A stretch of 64,000 bases of DNA from the NCBI GenBank assembly GCA_009192285.1, contig WBVU01000015.1, forward strand, positions 496,001 through 560,000. The letters run 5' to 3'. Shown piece after piece: positions 44,266-55,920 of this stretch (position 1 is its first letter; every line of letters starts with the position of its first letter). Below the pieces are notes generated by a model. It was not told where the DNA came from, ran no database searches, and worked only from the letters and a program-made list of their open reading frames with translations. This DNA is from Morchella semilibera. Taxonomy: Eukaryota > Ascomycota > Pezizomycetes > Pezizales > Morchellaceae. A program made the translations under genes and the position numbers.

Positions 44266-44579
44266 TATTAATGGAAGCCTTGATCCCGTGGATATTCTGA
44301 AGGTGCTCAAACTTGAATTAGCCTTGAAGATAAATTACAGACCTTGCATAGAAGGCACAAAAACTCTGTAGACACCCCCTGGGGGGATCTACAGACCACA
44401 TTTGAACGCCTGCAAACCCTCAAAAATAGGCCCTTTAATTGCGCAAAAGACTCCAGAGTCTTTCTCCGCTCCGGTAACTTGATTGGTGCCTATCCTCCCT
44501 CAACTAATCACACAAGTAGAAAAAACCCTAGAGTTCTTTGCGCAAAGGGCCTAATATCCACGGGAAGGCTTCCAATATA
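44266..44579. repeat. Nested foldback element (about 314 bp)
   Basis: The outer arms TATTAATGGAAGCCTTGATC (44266 onward, to 44296) and 44553-44579 are inverted repeats. Directly inside, AGGCCCTTTAATTGCGCAAA (44428-44456) pairs with 44526-44552 (TTTGCGCAAAGGGCCT). The two nested pairs could fold into a long interrupted hairpin. An ORF of 81 codons inside (44344-44589) has no family features. Confidence 0.5.
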
Positions 44580-45613
44580 TAATTTGTGAGTAAAATACAC
44601 GTACTTGGTAAATTCGTAGATACGTATATATAGTATAAGAGTTAATTATATCGTAGAACATCATATTGACCAGTTTTCAGAGGCCTCGTCATGTAGCCAA
44701 ACCATCACATGAGATATTAACCGCGTTTCTGAGCGCGATGCATGCTGTATATATACTCCTTCGAATCAGGTTTTTAAGTTAAGGTTTCGGCAGGAATATT
44801 GCATATTGCCTGATGATGCTATGAGAACGTCTAGTTAACTAGGGAATTAAACATTCGCAGTATGTGATATAGTGCTCGATCGACTGAGCCTAAAATTATG
44901 CAAACAGCTGTAATGTGTTATACGTTATCTATGTAGTATACAGTGTTTTGTTTCGTATTGTAAAACCCGACCATAGATGCTATCCCATGGCTCTTAAGAG
45001 GGGCTTTCGGGCCCTCGGCCCCAATTTGACATATACTACCCTTTTAATTCTCAGCCAAATACATTATCATAGCCCTGTATATGTGGCCGTGGGCTACATA
45101 CAACAAACGATTTAACAACAAATCTCAACCCAATGCGGGTCCCAGCGGTTCTATAACCCGTGGCATGATTTCGTACCCTTGAAGTGCAGTACTAAATTAA
45201 CACATAGCGCATAGCTATAGATGTCTCACGAATATTGATATTCTACAGGGGAAGTTCATTGGCAGGTAGATCTAGACCGAAAGGCGCAACGGGCTATGGG
45301 ATATAAGAAATACATATGTAGATAGTAGTAGAATATGGGGGCGCTTGGGGTATGAGATCTCAGCGAATGTCGTTAAAAAAGTAGTATAATTGAATTAATT
45401 TAATTGGAACTTCAAAGTTTTACCAACTATGGTTATACCTCAATTCGACCTTTACGGTTTCACATATGCCCGGCCCGAACATAAAACATGTAGTATAATT
45501 AAACTTAAACAATTGTCTAAAGAGCTACGAGAATTAATGGGTTGAAAGTCCTCGAACGTTACCACCAACTTCCCAGATACCTATATATGTATATATACCT
45601 AGCTCAAGTCCAT

Positions 45614-45675
45614 GTCAAAAATCCTGGGACAAGCCCCCGTAGCAACTCGCAGTTATGTTGTCCCAGGACTTTTGA
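45614..45675. repeat. 62-bp hairpin with 18-bp arms
   Basis: GTCAAAAATCCTGGGACAA at 45614-45632 faces TTGTCCCAGGACTTTTGA at 45658-45675, with one mismatch. The loop is about 25 nt. No coding content. Confidence 0.5.
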
Positions 45676-46353
45676 ACAAGAACTATAGATTGTTATCACT
45701 GCTGAAACCAGATGCTTCGCACAGGAAATCTAATTCAGTTCGATCGACAGATCCAGCTCCAGAGGTGCCAGGTATCAATATCAAGGGATGATGGTACGTG
45801 AAACACCATGTGGATATATAAGGTACATATCAGAAATCCCAGGGCGCATCCACTGGCTAAAGGAGAGGGTGGGGAGCTATCTTTTAAGCATGTGTGGGTG
45901 TTTAATGGGATTCGTGACTATAGTCGACTCGTTTGTGACCTACCAGATCATCTAGACATCGTATTGGCCGGCCGCGCCGGGACTCGTTACAAAAGGATCC
46001 TGCAGGTCCAAAAGAACACTAGAAAATAACCGTTAACATGTTTGTATTTATAATATATAATGTATGATGGTGTGTTAAATATCAGCTCCTTCATGAGTAA
46101 ATAAAACCTTTATCTTTGCTGATAAAATTATATTCATGATATATCACTCGCGTGTCTTGGCATTTGGCATCATGGGCACTGAATCAGGCAGCCAAGTGTT
46201 ACCACACTAATCAAGGCAAATGAATTTCGTAATATCCCTTGATATATTATTATGACGAAATGTAAGAAACCTGTTTGGCAAAATGGTCAATTGGGGATCA
46301 ACGTCAAAACATGATCAGCTGAGTTAGTGTCAAGGTTAGACATTGGCCTGGGT

Positions 46354-46455
46354 GTTGACGGACAGGGATTCTAACTATGACAAAGAAGCAGCCAAACCCT
46401 AAAGCAGTTTCTTTTTAATGGCTCTGATTCGTTGAAATTTCCCTGTCTGTCAACC
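46354..46455. repeat. 102-bp inverted-repeat element, family B
   Basis: The left end GTTGACGGACAGGGATT and the right end TTTCCCTGTCTGTCAAC are inverted repeats. They match the ends of the 58-bp element at 22084-22141, so the two are members of one small family. Confidence 0.55.
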
Positions 46456-47584
46456 TCCAGTGTCCGCCTTTACCCCGTTAACGACTGTACCAATAAGAAT
46501 TGCAAAGTAGACGCTCTCACAGGGGTATGGCGACCACGGCCGGGGGGTGTGAGGATTTTTTTTGGTTTTTTTCCGTCCAGAGGGCAGCAGAATCCACAAA
46601 AATAAGTAAATTCGAAGTATCACATGCACGAAACTCGAACAATCCATCGTCTTGGATTATATCCATTTGAAAATCGGTTTTCCGGCGCCCCAACAGCAAA
46701 AACCCTGTTGACCCTTCGGCCATCTGGATCCACACTATATTCTGGGGCCTGATAGGCACATATAATTAACTGAATCACACACTTTGATATACTAGATTTC
46801 ATATCTACTATAGCTATGTAAAGTACATGTACATGTAGTTATGAAGCTAGCAATTATGCTATATGCACAAAAACACCAACAGACGTTTAGGGCGTGCATA
46901 TATGTATGGATAAATACATGTAAGGAACTGCCATTGGCTCTGCCCGTTGGTTGCCTGATTGAGTACAGATGTAGGTACATCCATCAATTACTCAACTACA
47001 TGTATGTTTAAAGTTACACGAAGGGCAATAATGCATCGCTGCATCGCGTGATGAACACGTGATAAAGCCTTATTCAATCGTCTTGGCGGGGTGCCTGAAT
47101 TGATAGGGATTCACAGCGGGGTTATCCGTCCCTGATCTCACAGTTGCTGCACTTGATGTCACCTCAACGTGGATAAGCCCCGCATTGTTGCGATCAACGC
47201 GTCTCCCCACCCGCGGCTGCTAATCTTTAAGGGTAAAGCTGCAGATTCGCGACACAGGCGAGGCATCAGCCAACCAAGCCTTCGGGCCCGTGCATTAGGC
47301 CTCCCTTCTGTTCTATCAAGTATACGTTGTAGTGCACATGTTGTAGCGGGCAATTGCTTTCTATGACCGCTTTCTTTGCCCGCTCCCACCACCCCATTCT
47401 ATAAATACCCAATCCTCTTCCCAATCCCCACTCTAATTCACGTCCCTAACTAACCACTCTTCAAAACTTTTTCCAGCAACTCAAATTATCTAGGAAGTAG
47501 TTACAAAAGGGCCACTGTGACCCTTCCTCTACCCCCCCCAAACCTCAATCCGTGGCACACACGCTCCCCTCTCCTTTCCCTCCG

Positions 47585-47695
47585 TCACCTCCTCCCTCTC
47601 ACCCCTCTCTCACCCCCCTCTCACCCCCCTCTCACCCCCTCTCTCATCCCTCTCTCACCCCTCTCTCATCCCTCTCTCACCCCTCCCACCCTCTC
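47585..47695. repeat. CTCTCACCCC-type tandem repeat upstream of Argonaute
   Basis: About ten imperfect copies of a C/T-only unit (CTCTCACCCC, CTCTCATCCC). It lies 70-180 bp before the Argonaute ATG, so it is probably in the promoter or leader. ORFs of 65-73 codons across it are a by-product of the repeat. Confidence 0.75.
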
Positions 47696-47762
47696 AACCA
47701 CCCATTTCCACCAACACTACTACCACCGCCACCACTAAATAGCTTCTAACCGATAATAAACT

Positions 47763-50700
47763 ATGTCGGAAATTTTAGTAAGTTTGATTTCAACATACCC
47801 CCACATTCTACTTATAGCGCCTTTGGTTGGTTTGTGACTTGTGCTAATAATTTTGCCCTGTAGCCTCTCCCGAAAAGGCCCGGATTTGGAAACAGAGGCA
47901 GAGCTATTAAAGTTGCCGTCAATTCTTATGAGGTCACTAGATACCCCACAGAGGCAATTCATCAGTATGATGTAGGAGATACCTTTATGTGCCCTTGCCT
48001 TCATTTCATGGAATATCTAATCATTTTTTCCCTCTCTAGGTCACCATTGGTAAAGGCGATGAGAAAAGAGCCTTGATTAAAAAGGTCTGGCATTCAGAAG
48101 CTGTTCAATCAACTTTCGGTGAAGCAAGGGCAACCGTCCTTTTTGATGGTATACTATTTCTTCCTCTTCCACCAAACTCCTCCGCCAAACTCTAACCCCT
48201 TCCCCTCTCCCAACTCTTCCCTCAACTCGTCCACTTTACTCAAACACTGATGAATTCTTCAAGGAAACAAACTTGCTTGGTCAATCATCCCTTTGCCGTT
48301 TGGGAAGAGGACAACCTTAGTCGTAGACTTGGATGCCGGTGATACGAGACCCAGAAAAACCCAGCGTGATAATAAGTTCAAGATAGTCATAGCTTTGGCC
48401 AGGCAGGTTCCACTCCAAGTGCTTGATGCCTTTGTTAGAGGTAAATGCGCGATGGACCAAGAAGTCCTAGCCGGGATTAACTTCTTTGACCATCTCATTC
48501 GTGAGACGCCTGCAAAGAATTTTATCGCGATCAAACGCTCGTTCTTCCAGCAATCTGGAGCACGCGAGCTGGAGCGTGGTGTTGAGGCTTGGAAGGGAAT
48601 CTTCCAATCTGTCCGTGCTACTGAGGGTGGTCGTTTGACTGTCAACGTTGATGTAGCAACCACTGTATTCTGGTCTCAAGGTTGTGTCTTGGACACAGCT
48701 CTGCGTTTTCTGCGTATAAGTAAGTTCTATAGGACTTCCTTGTGAGACTTTTGCTGACATGAATATAACAGCCAGTGCGGAAGAATTGGCAAACAAGATT
48801 TCTCACCAAGGTCTTAACGGGCCTATTGTACGTGAGCTCAAGCGCATGAAACGCATCGCGTTCTTCTGTAAACATCGCTCTAGAGATCAGGAGGCAAGGA
48901 AAACCTATACTATTGATGGCTTTGAAGATACTGCCCTCAATTATAAGTTCGAACTCAAGCGCCCAAACAATGAGGGTGGAGTTTCAACCACCCAAATGAG
49001 TGTTAAGGACTATTTTGAGCGACAGTACAACATTCGCCTGAGGTTTCCCAGGCTCCCTCTTATCAAAACTAGGAAGAAGGGAGAGGTTTTCCCCATGGAA
49101 TTGTGTTTCGTTGTTGAAGTATGTCTCCCGTGAATACTAGATCATATCCGGAAACACTAACAATACGCAGGGGCAACGCTACCCATTCAAACTTGACGAG
49201 CGTCAAACCTCGGATATGATTAAGTTCTGTGTCCAGCGACCCCAAGTCCGCGCGACACAGATTGGAGAGAATGTGACCAAGCTCGGCTGGGGCAAAGACC
49301 CCCTTCTTTTAAAGTACGGAATGCGGATTTCGACTAAAATGATTGAAGTATGTTTGCTCCACTCCTCAAAAGCGCTACTTAAATATACTAATCAGTAATA
49401 GTCGAAAGCTCGTATCATGCCCGTACCAAAGCTGCAATATGGCGTCGGGTCAAAAGAAGGAGCTGAGTTCACCCCGGTTGGTGGGAAGTGGGATCTCAGA
49501 GGCAAAAAGTTTGCCAGGATCTCAAATCCCGTCAAGAGCTGGGGTATCATGGTCTTTGGCGCTCCTGGGGGAAACTACGGTATCGATGAGAATACCGTCA
49601 AGAATTTTTTCCGTCAATTTATTACAACATACAACACTCATGGTGGTATTATTGAGACCAAAGACCCTCCTGTCATGTATGCGGACCCCAAAAAGGCTCC
49701 AGGCACAAATATTTTTGAGCTTTATAAAAAGGCCGGCAACAAGGTCAATGCCAAGCCGCAGATATTATTTTTTGTTCTGATGGGGAAGTCGCCACAGCCT
49801 TACAATGAAATAAAGGCGTATTGCGACATCAATATTGGAGTTCCTTCTCAATGTAAGTCTCGCGAGAGAAAAAAGGCATGGTTTGGTACTGATATCTACT
49901 TGAACAGGCCTGCAAAGAAGTCACGTGCAAGCCATGAAGGCGCAATATTGTTCTAACGTTGCAATGAAGATCAATGCTAAGATGGGTGGTAGTTCCATCT
50001 ATATACAGAAGGATGATCATCCTTTGTATGGGCAGGATGCTTCAATTATGATTGGCGCAGACGTTTCTCATGCTGCTCCGGGGTCTCAAAAGCCTTCCTT
50101 TGCATCTATGGTTGGCTCAATTGATCGTGAGTCCTTCCCGTTAATTCCAACAGAACTACCTTACTAAGTTCGGGTGTTTTATTTAGTCCAAGCTACTCGT
50201 TATGCCGCCATAGCCAACACCAACGGGACTCGCGTTGAAGTAATTACATCAAAAAACATGACGAAGTTTTTGTGCACCCTGCTCCGTGCTTTCAAGGCGG
50301 CTACAAACAAGATTCCTGGGCGCATTTTCTATTTCCGTGACGGAGTTAGTGAGGGTCAATACTCCCACATCATTGAACAGGAACTGCGTGATATGCGAGA
50401 AGCATGCCATGTCCTACAAGATAATTATAACCCTAAAATTACCGTAACTATCTGTAGCAAACGTCACCACTCTCGGTTCTTCCCGCCCGGTAGGGCTGAT
50501 CAGGACAGGAATGGTAATTGTTTGCCTGGAACAATTGTTGAGAGGGATATTACTCATCCTACGGAATACGATTTCTGTAAGTTTCTCTTTATCTGAGGCT
50601 TCCAAAGTATATTAACGAATTCTAGATCTTGCCGCCCACAATGCTATCCAAGGCACTGCCCGTCCGGTCCATTATCATGTCATTCATGATGAGAACAATA

Positions 50701-51009
50701 TGCCCGTAGATAGGTTTCAAGCATTGATCTATAATACTTGCTACACTTGGTGTCGTGCCACAAACGCTGTCTCCCTCGGTAAGCATCTATCTATATGTAT
50801 ATACATAATATACTAACGGCATAAACATAGTGCCTGCGGCTTACTATGCTCATTTGGCATCTAATCGTGCCCGTGCGCATGAGCAGAATACCGATGATAC
50901 ACACACCGTTACTACCTCGACCTCTGGCTCTAGAGATCTACCGCCTACTGAGGTGCCAGATATTCGCAGTCTTCATGACAGTTTGAAACACGCCATGTGG
51001 TTTGTGTAA
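47763..51009 (+). CDS. Argonaute protein (QDE-2/Ago1 type, PAZ and PIWI domains)
   Basis: Argonaute binds small RNAs and silences or slices matching transcripts; in fungi it acts in quelling and related RNAi. Eleven exons: 47763-47777, 47864-47971, 48040-48148, 48264-48719, 48772-49118, 49171-49347, 49402-49852, 49908-50126, 50187-50576, 50626-50778 and 50831-51009. They total 2604 nt (867 residues). The 15-nt first exon encodes MSEIL. Then come LPKRPGFGNRGRAIKVAVNS (N domain), RGVEAWKGIFQSVRATEGGR (linker), PAZ at about 200-345, and LQRSHVQAMKAQYCSNVAMK (MID/PIWI). Catalytic-type PIWI residues are present: Asp in IGADVSHAAPGS (near 605), Asp in FRDGVSEGQ (near 678), and His in PAAYYAHLASNRAR (near 815). 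The end is HAMWFV. It therefore looks slicer-competent, though the fourth (Glu) residue could not be placed by eye. Confidence 0.95.
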
Positions 51010-51620
51010 GGAAATCATGCTATGTCTGTGTAGTAATAGGCTTTTCTTCTTTTCATACTTGAATTTTAGTGGGGTCTTACCTGTTTCTTTGAGGGGAATT
51101 TGTCTTTAACGTCATCTTGTGTTTTCTCCGATTCATTACTAGTAGGGTCTTCTCTATGGATACTCAACTATTCTTTTCCTTTTCCGCAAGTTTGCTACAT
51201 GGTGATTTTTTCCCGGGTTTGAACATTCCGCAGTATACAAGTAGCGGTCAAAAAATAAACGTAACTACCTACTTACTGGTACATGTGACGTGAGGCTATT
51301 AATAAGATAGCCGACCACCGTAGCCGGAGCGGGTTGGTTGCCCCACTTACTTGGTCCCCTGCCCTGCTAGTAAGCTACTCTGCAACATAACCTATTATTA
51401 CCCAGCCCTGCGTGCTGACATCGTCCTTGTCCACCTTCGCAAGAACAACAAGTAATATCATCTACTCCCCTCTCCCTCTCCCACTTACTCTACATCTTAG
51501 AAATCTGGGATCACCGCTCGCAGCCCTTTACATTACCTCAATTCCAACGCCCCCTGATCGAGTCCATTATTTCCAGCTACACAAAACCCGTTTTCTTTCG
51601 CAACCGAGCTTATCGCGATA
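51010..51620. promoter_or_regulatory. Argonaute 3' flank and CaM kinase promoter
   Basis: About 610 bp between two plus-strand genes. A C/T-rich leader (51411-51620) precedes the kinase ATG. The Argonaute 3' flank is T-rich. Nothing else was recognised. Confidence 0.4.
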
Positions 51621-53146
51621 ATGACTACCGTCTCAGAAACCCCTCAGCCACCACCACACAGCACAACGAAGCCCCAGATTCTACCGTGCAGGTACAAGAC
51701 AGGCAAGACACTGGGTGCTGGTAGCTACAGTGTTGTCAAAGAGTGCGTGCACATCGATACGGGTCGATATTATGCATCCAAGGTTATCAACAAGAGGCTC
51801 ATGGCAGGGAGGGAACACATGGTAAGTTTTAGCTGCACATGGCATGTTCTAGCAGATACAAAAAAATAGGTTACATCCGGTAAAGTTTAGAAATGGAGAG
51901 ATAGAATTGAGAAATGTCCAGCAGCTGATCTTGAATCATGAACTTAGGTCCGAAATGAGATTGCGGTTTTGAAGAAGGTTTCAATGGGCCACCAGAACAT
52001 TCTGACTTTGGTGGATTACTTTGAAACTATGAATAACTGTATGTGAATGTTTTTCAAAGGGAAAGCGGATGATACCTTAAACGTCGTCACCTTTTTTCCG
52101 GACGTTTAATCCATCTCGCAATAAAAGCCCTAAATAGGATAATATTAAAGCCTAGGCGAGTGCTAACCCCTCGTCTAACAAAAACAGTATACCTCGTGAC
52201 CGATCTCGCACTAGGAGGAGAACTCTTCGACAGGATTTGCCGAAAGGGTTTTTATTATGAATCCGATGCTTCTGACATTATCCGTGCGACTTTATCGGCC
52301 GTTGCCTACCTTCACGACCACGGGATTGTACATAGGGATTTGAAGCCAGAAAACCTCCTCTTCAGGACTGCGGAAGATAACTCTGATCTATTAATTGCCG
52401 ATTTTGGACTTTCGAGGATCATGGATGAGGAACAGTTCCACGTGCTCACGACCACCTGCGGGACGCCGGGATATATGGCACCTGAAATTTTCAAGAAGAC
52501 AGGGCATGGGAAGCCAGTGTACGTTTCTTACTCTTTTGACAGCTCCCCCCATGGAGCCAGTGACGTGTTTTTCTTCTTTCCCCATGCGTATGTGCGTGAA
52601 ACTACATATATTGATCTTTGTTTAGTGACGTATGGGCAATCGGAGTTATCACATACTTTCTCCTCTGTGGGTATACCCCCTTTGATCGTGATTCCCACGT
52701 GGAAGAAATGCAGGCAATTCTCGCTGCCGATTACAAGTTCGAACCAAAAGACTATTGGGAAAATGTCTCGGAAACAGGTACATACCACATTATCGCCCCC
52801 CAGTTCATGGTTAACAATGACAATAGCCCGAGATTTTATTCGCAAATGCCTCACTGTTGAGCCAAAGGACCGGATGACAGCACACAAGGCCCTAGAGCAC
52901 CCATTCCTAAGTGAAGATCATCTCGGGAAAGCAGCAGATTTACTACCAGTTGTGAGGAAGAATTTCAATGCCAGAAGAACCCTCCATGCAGCCATCGATA
53001 CCATAAGGGCCATCAACAAGTTGAGAGAAGGCGGGGTTATGGATGGCGCCTTGAGCATCAGTCCTGAGAATCAGAAGGAGAGGGAGGAGAAGAAGGAAAC
53101 CGTGGGGCTCTGGAGGAAACCTGCTGGGGGTTTGATGAGGGACTAG
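51621..53146 (+). CDS. CMK1: Calcium/calmodulin-dependent protein kinase (CMK/CaMKI type)
   Basis: A Ser/Thr kinase activated by Ca2+/calmodulin. Exons are 51621-51821, 51948-52038, 52188-52518, 52626-52777 and 52827-53146, totalling 1095 nt (364 residues). Kinase motifs in order: GKTLGAGSYSVVKE (Gly loop), YYASKVINK (catalytic Lys), HRDLKPENLLF (catalytic loop), DFGLSRIM (Mg2+ loop), TTCGTPGYMAPEI (activation segment and APE), DVWAIGVITYFLLCGYTPF, and RKCLTVEPKDRMTAHKALEH. After the kinase domain comes FNARRTLHAAIDTIRAINKL, the autoinhibitory and CaM-binding type helix known from fungal CMKs. The C-terminal 40 residues are E/K-rich. All introns are GT-AG. Confidence 0.92.
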
Positions 53147-53851
53147 GCAGATTGTTTTATTTCAGCTCGGGTGGGGGACTTATACCTTGGTTTTTTTTAT
53201 TATAGTAGGTTTGTGGAAGGCGGTTGTGGGTGGGCTATCGTTATATCTCTCTTTTTTCTCTTTTTAGCTGGGTTCTTGTACGGGTTATTTTTCGGGATAA
53301 ATTTCTCAGGGGAAGCATGAGCGCTGGCTAGCGTCATTTGAGTAACAATTGTCAGTAATGAATGTAGGCAAAGGGTAAAGTCTGTCCTTCATGATAAGGA
53401 AACAAAGTATGAAATCTTTCTTCTCCCTCTTAGGATTTGGAGGTTAGCACATCCCTGCGATCAAGTTTGGAGTTTATAGAAAAGTCATCATAGGATATCA
53501 CTCGTGGTTTAGTGCTTATCCACCTACTTCCTCGTTGCAGCACGACCGATTATAGTCTCAAGCCTTTAATCGCGGTCAGTTTATGAAACATTAACGGCCT
53601 GTATGGGCATCGGTCTTTCGAACTGTACGTTCCAGGGAAATATACCTACTTATATGTATGTAGCTGTAGCTACATACTTGGAGCTATGTAGATGTTCTGA
53701 GACTACATGTATGTACTATTACTACTTGGAGTGAGCGTAAGGAGGTGCATTAGGGCTTACTAAGTAGTATTGATGCCTGATTATCTAATGGCATTTCTTT
53801 AGAGTAATCAGGCGGACTTAGGTGGGGGAGCTAGCCGTACGTAGATACATG

Positions 53852-53990
53852 TACAGTACGAAAAAAGTGGGATCACTACATGTATATACATGTAGTAAGA
53901 CATTGATGATAGCGGTACGTTATTCTTACTTATACCGTATTCCTCCAAATACCGATTTATGAGCAGTTAGTGAAATTAACATTACTACAT
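53852..53990. repeat. Diverged copy of MITE-like family A
   Basis: It begins TACAGTACGAAAAAAGTGGG then ATCACTACA, matching the end of the 19013 element. The interior CCTCCAAATACCGATTTA resembles the family core. The right end (TTAGTGAAATTAACATTACT) is degraded. Two TACATGTA sites lie just inside the left arm. Confidence 0.45.
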
Positions 53991-54757
53991 GTAACTATGC
54001 CCACCAGCGTCTTCCGATTGAGCCTAGTTACTGCTTGGTTTGGGCCTGACCGAGTGTCTATGTGGATATACACATACAAGAGGAGTGGTTTAAGCACTAC
54101 CATCACTGCGTCGTCATCACCGTTGTCGTCAACACTGGTGTGATCCTTAAAATCAATGTCACAATCTTCTAATTCATTCTTTGGTATCCTTGGAGACTAT
54201 TCATCTTGCGATAGATAGTAAAGGTGTATTTTTTTTTTAAAAAAAAAAGTGCTAAATCACAGTTCCAATAAGCCCATCGCATCATCCATAAGAGAATACA
54301 ATCCCGGGTACCTAGTGATGGACTAAGCTGAGATCTCAATCAAGTTAGGATTGGGCAACAAAATTTCGGTATTCTTTTGCACTTTACAGCATTTAGATTA
54401 ACACAGTAGCACTACTATAGCTTACTATACCGCACTCAGAACAATTCCCTATCACTCCCGTATTTAATCTGAGGACGCCTCGTAGGCTATAGAAGCTGTT
54501 CTATCTCTATTTTTTTTTTCCTTCTCTACGTATCCAATAGGATAGAAGCAATGTGGTTTCCCGTAGGCAAAGAAAGATCCCCCCTGTTCTATTCGACCAT
54601 TAGTCTAATAGTGTAAGGTGCAGGGAGCAATGGAAACCATTGTTAGGAGCAAAACTCACCACCCCAAGGGGGGTTACAATAGAAACCCCGTTGAAACCTC
54701 TGAATAGCGCTTCTACCACCTACGGGAAGTCCTCCATTATCTTACCATATCCCCACT

Positions 54758-54791
54758 GTAGTGATCCCACTTCCATTGTTTCCGTACTGTA
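54758..54791. repeat. Isolated terminus of MITE-like family A
   Basis: GTAGTGATCCCACTTCCATT then GTTTCCGTACTGTA is the reverse complement of a family-A end (TACAGTAC..AAA..GTGGGATCACTAC). No matching second end was found close by, so this is either a fragment or one end of a larger element. Confidence 0.4.
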
Positions 54792-55920
54792 GTTGTCCGT
54801 TCGCAGACCTACCCTGTACGTTGGTGCCTACTTTACACATGTATATACTTGTCAAGAGAAACACTTACAATACTACATGTATCGTCTACATATATCGGAA
54901 TGTTTCTTTTGTGCATAAAGAGGGGGGGAGCAAGTTGTAGCCACATAGAGTCCGAGCCTCGTATTACCTCTATTACCTTTTTCCCCTCCCCTAGAGCTAC
55001 CTCTACACTGTACATGTGGGCTTTCGACGCTTTCCTTCAATCTTTCTTCCTTGCCGGTACGAAAAGGGACTAGCCTCCCCAGACGGGGGACTACATGTAC
55101 TGGTAGGGCGGAACTAATTAGTACATGGCAGAGCAGAAACACTTACTTCGCTGGAAGACAAGATAGGATAGAGATAGATAATTGCCCCCCTCCTCCCCCT
55201 CGGAAGGGATGAACATGTACCCACGTTCATACACATGTGTTGTTTAATTACATTAATTAATCTTTACTGCGGGAGGACGGCTGCATTTGTACCCCGCACG
55301 GTACGCAGATAGCCCTCCTTGTTTGTATTATGTAGGTAGGTACCACATACGTTGGAAGTTGGGGGGGTAGGTACATGTAGGTATCCATGTATTGTGCCGG
55401 AAGGCTTGTTCCAGGCAGGCAGGCAGGCAGGTACCTACAGACGGTCCATGACTAGCGGCCAATATCTGTCGGAGAGGGCCCACTAGATGCCTCGACTCTT
55501 GTTCACTCTTTACCCTTAGGTGGTATATTATGCTTTAGGTTTTAATTGGCCCCCTATGGGCCAGCATTACCACCACCGGTCCCTGCATGGAGGGGGGGAA
55601 GAGAGTAGTGGTGCCATGCACAATACGATATACCTAGATGTATACAGGCACATCAGCCCTCCCCGGGAGAAGGTGCCCCCCCACGCAAGATCCGCACGGT
55701 TGGCAAACTAACCCGGCTTGGTGGATGATAGGTAGACGAGTGATATTCCATGATGTAGATTCTAGTTAGACTGACTATTGTCAAGGGAGGATCCGGGGTT
55801 GGTTGTAACTTGGGGGTATATGGGTGTGGGCCCCTTGTGGTTGGGAATTGAGGAATTGGGATAGGGTGGAAACTTCACACGAGCTCCAATGTGGTATCAA
55901 AGTGCATGCCCAGGTTTTTA

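Larger units (their letters stand above)
40974..47762. other. Gene-poor, repeat-dense block upstream of Argonaute
   Basis: Nearly 6.8 kb without a convincing host gene. It contains two copies of a 210-bp segment, several inverted-repeat elements, a Tc1/mariner relic, a G15 run near 41455-41469, and many TACATGTA sites (for example 41285, 41947, 42153, 42163, 43658, 43667, 46917, 46997). The ORFs 45808-46029 and 46517-46759 have no recognisable family. The rightmost 350 bp are the Argonaute promoter and leader. Confidence 0.5.
53147..55920. other. Repeat-rich spacer between CMK1 and VPS28 (convergent genes)
   Basis: 2.8 kb with no conserved frame. It contains family-A MITE-like sequences (53852-53990, 54758-54791), a T/A palindromic run (54229-54249), a GGCA tandem repeat (55412-55431), and many TACATGTA copies (53705, 53849, 53878, 53890, 53983, 54876, 55093, 55373). 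ORFs here (for example 54833-55142 and 55520-55711) have no domain features. Confidence 0.5.

Noticed and set aside
45808-46029. 73-codon ORF with a protein-like composition
   Set aside because: No family, no neighbouring exon with fitting splice sites, and it lies in the repeat-dense block.
47517-47749. Proline/serine/histidine-rich ORFs before Argonaute
   Set aside because: They are translations of a CTCTCACCCC tandem repeat in the promoter or leader.
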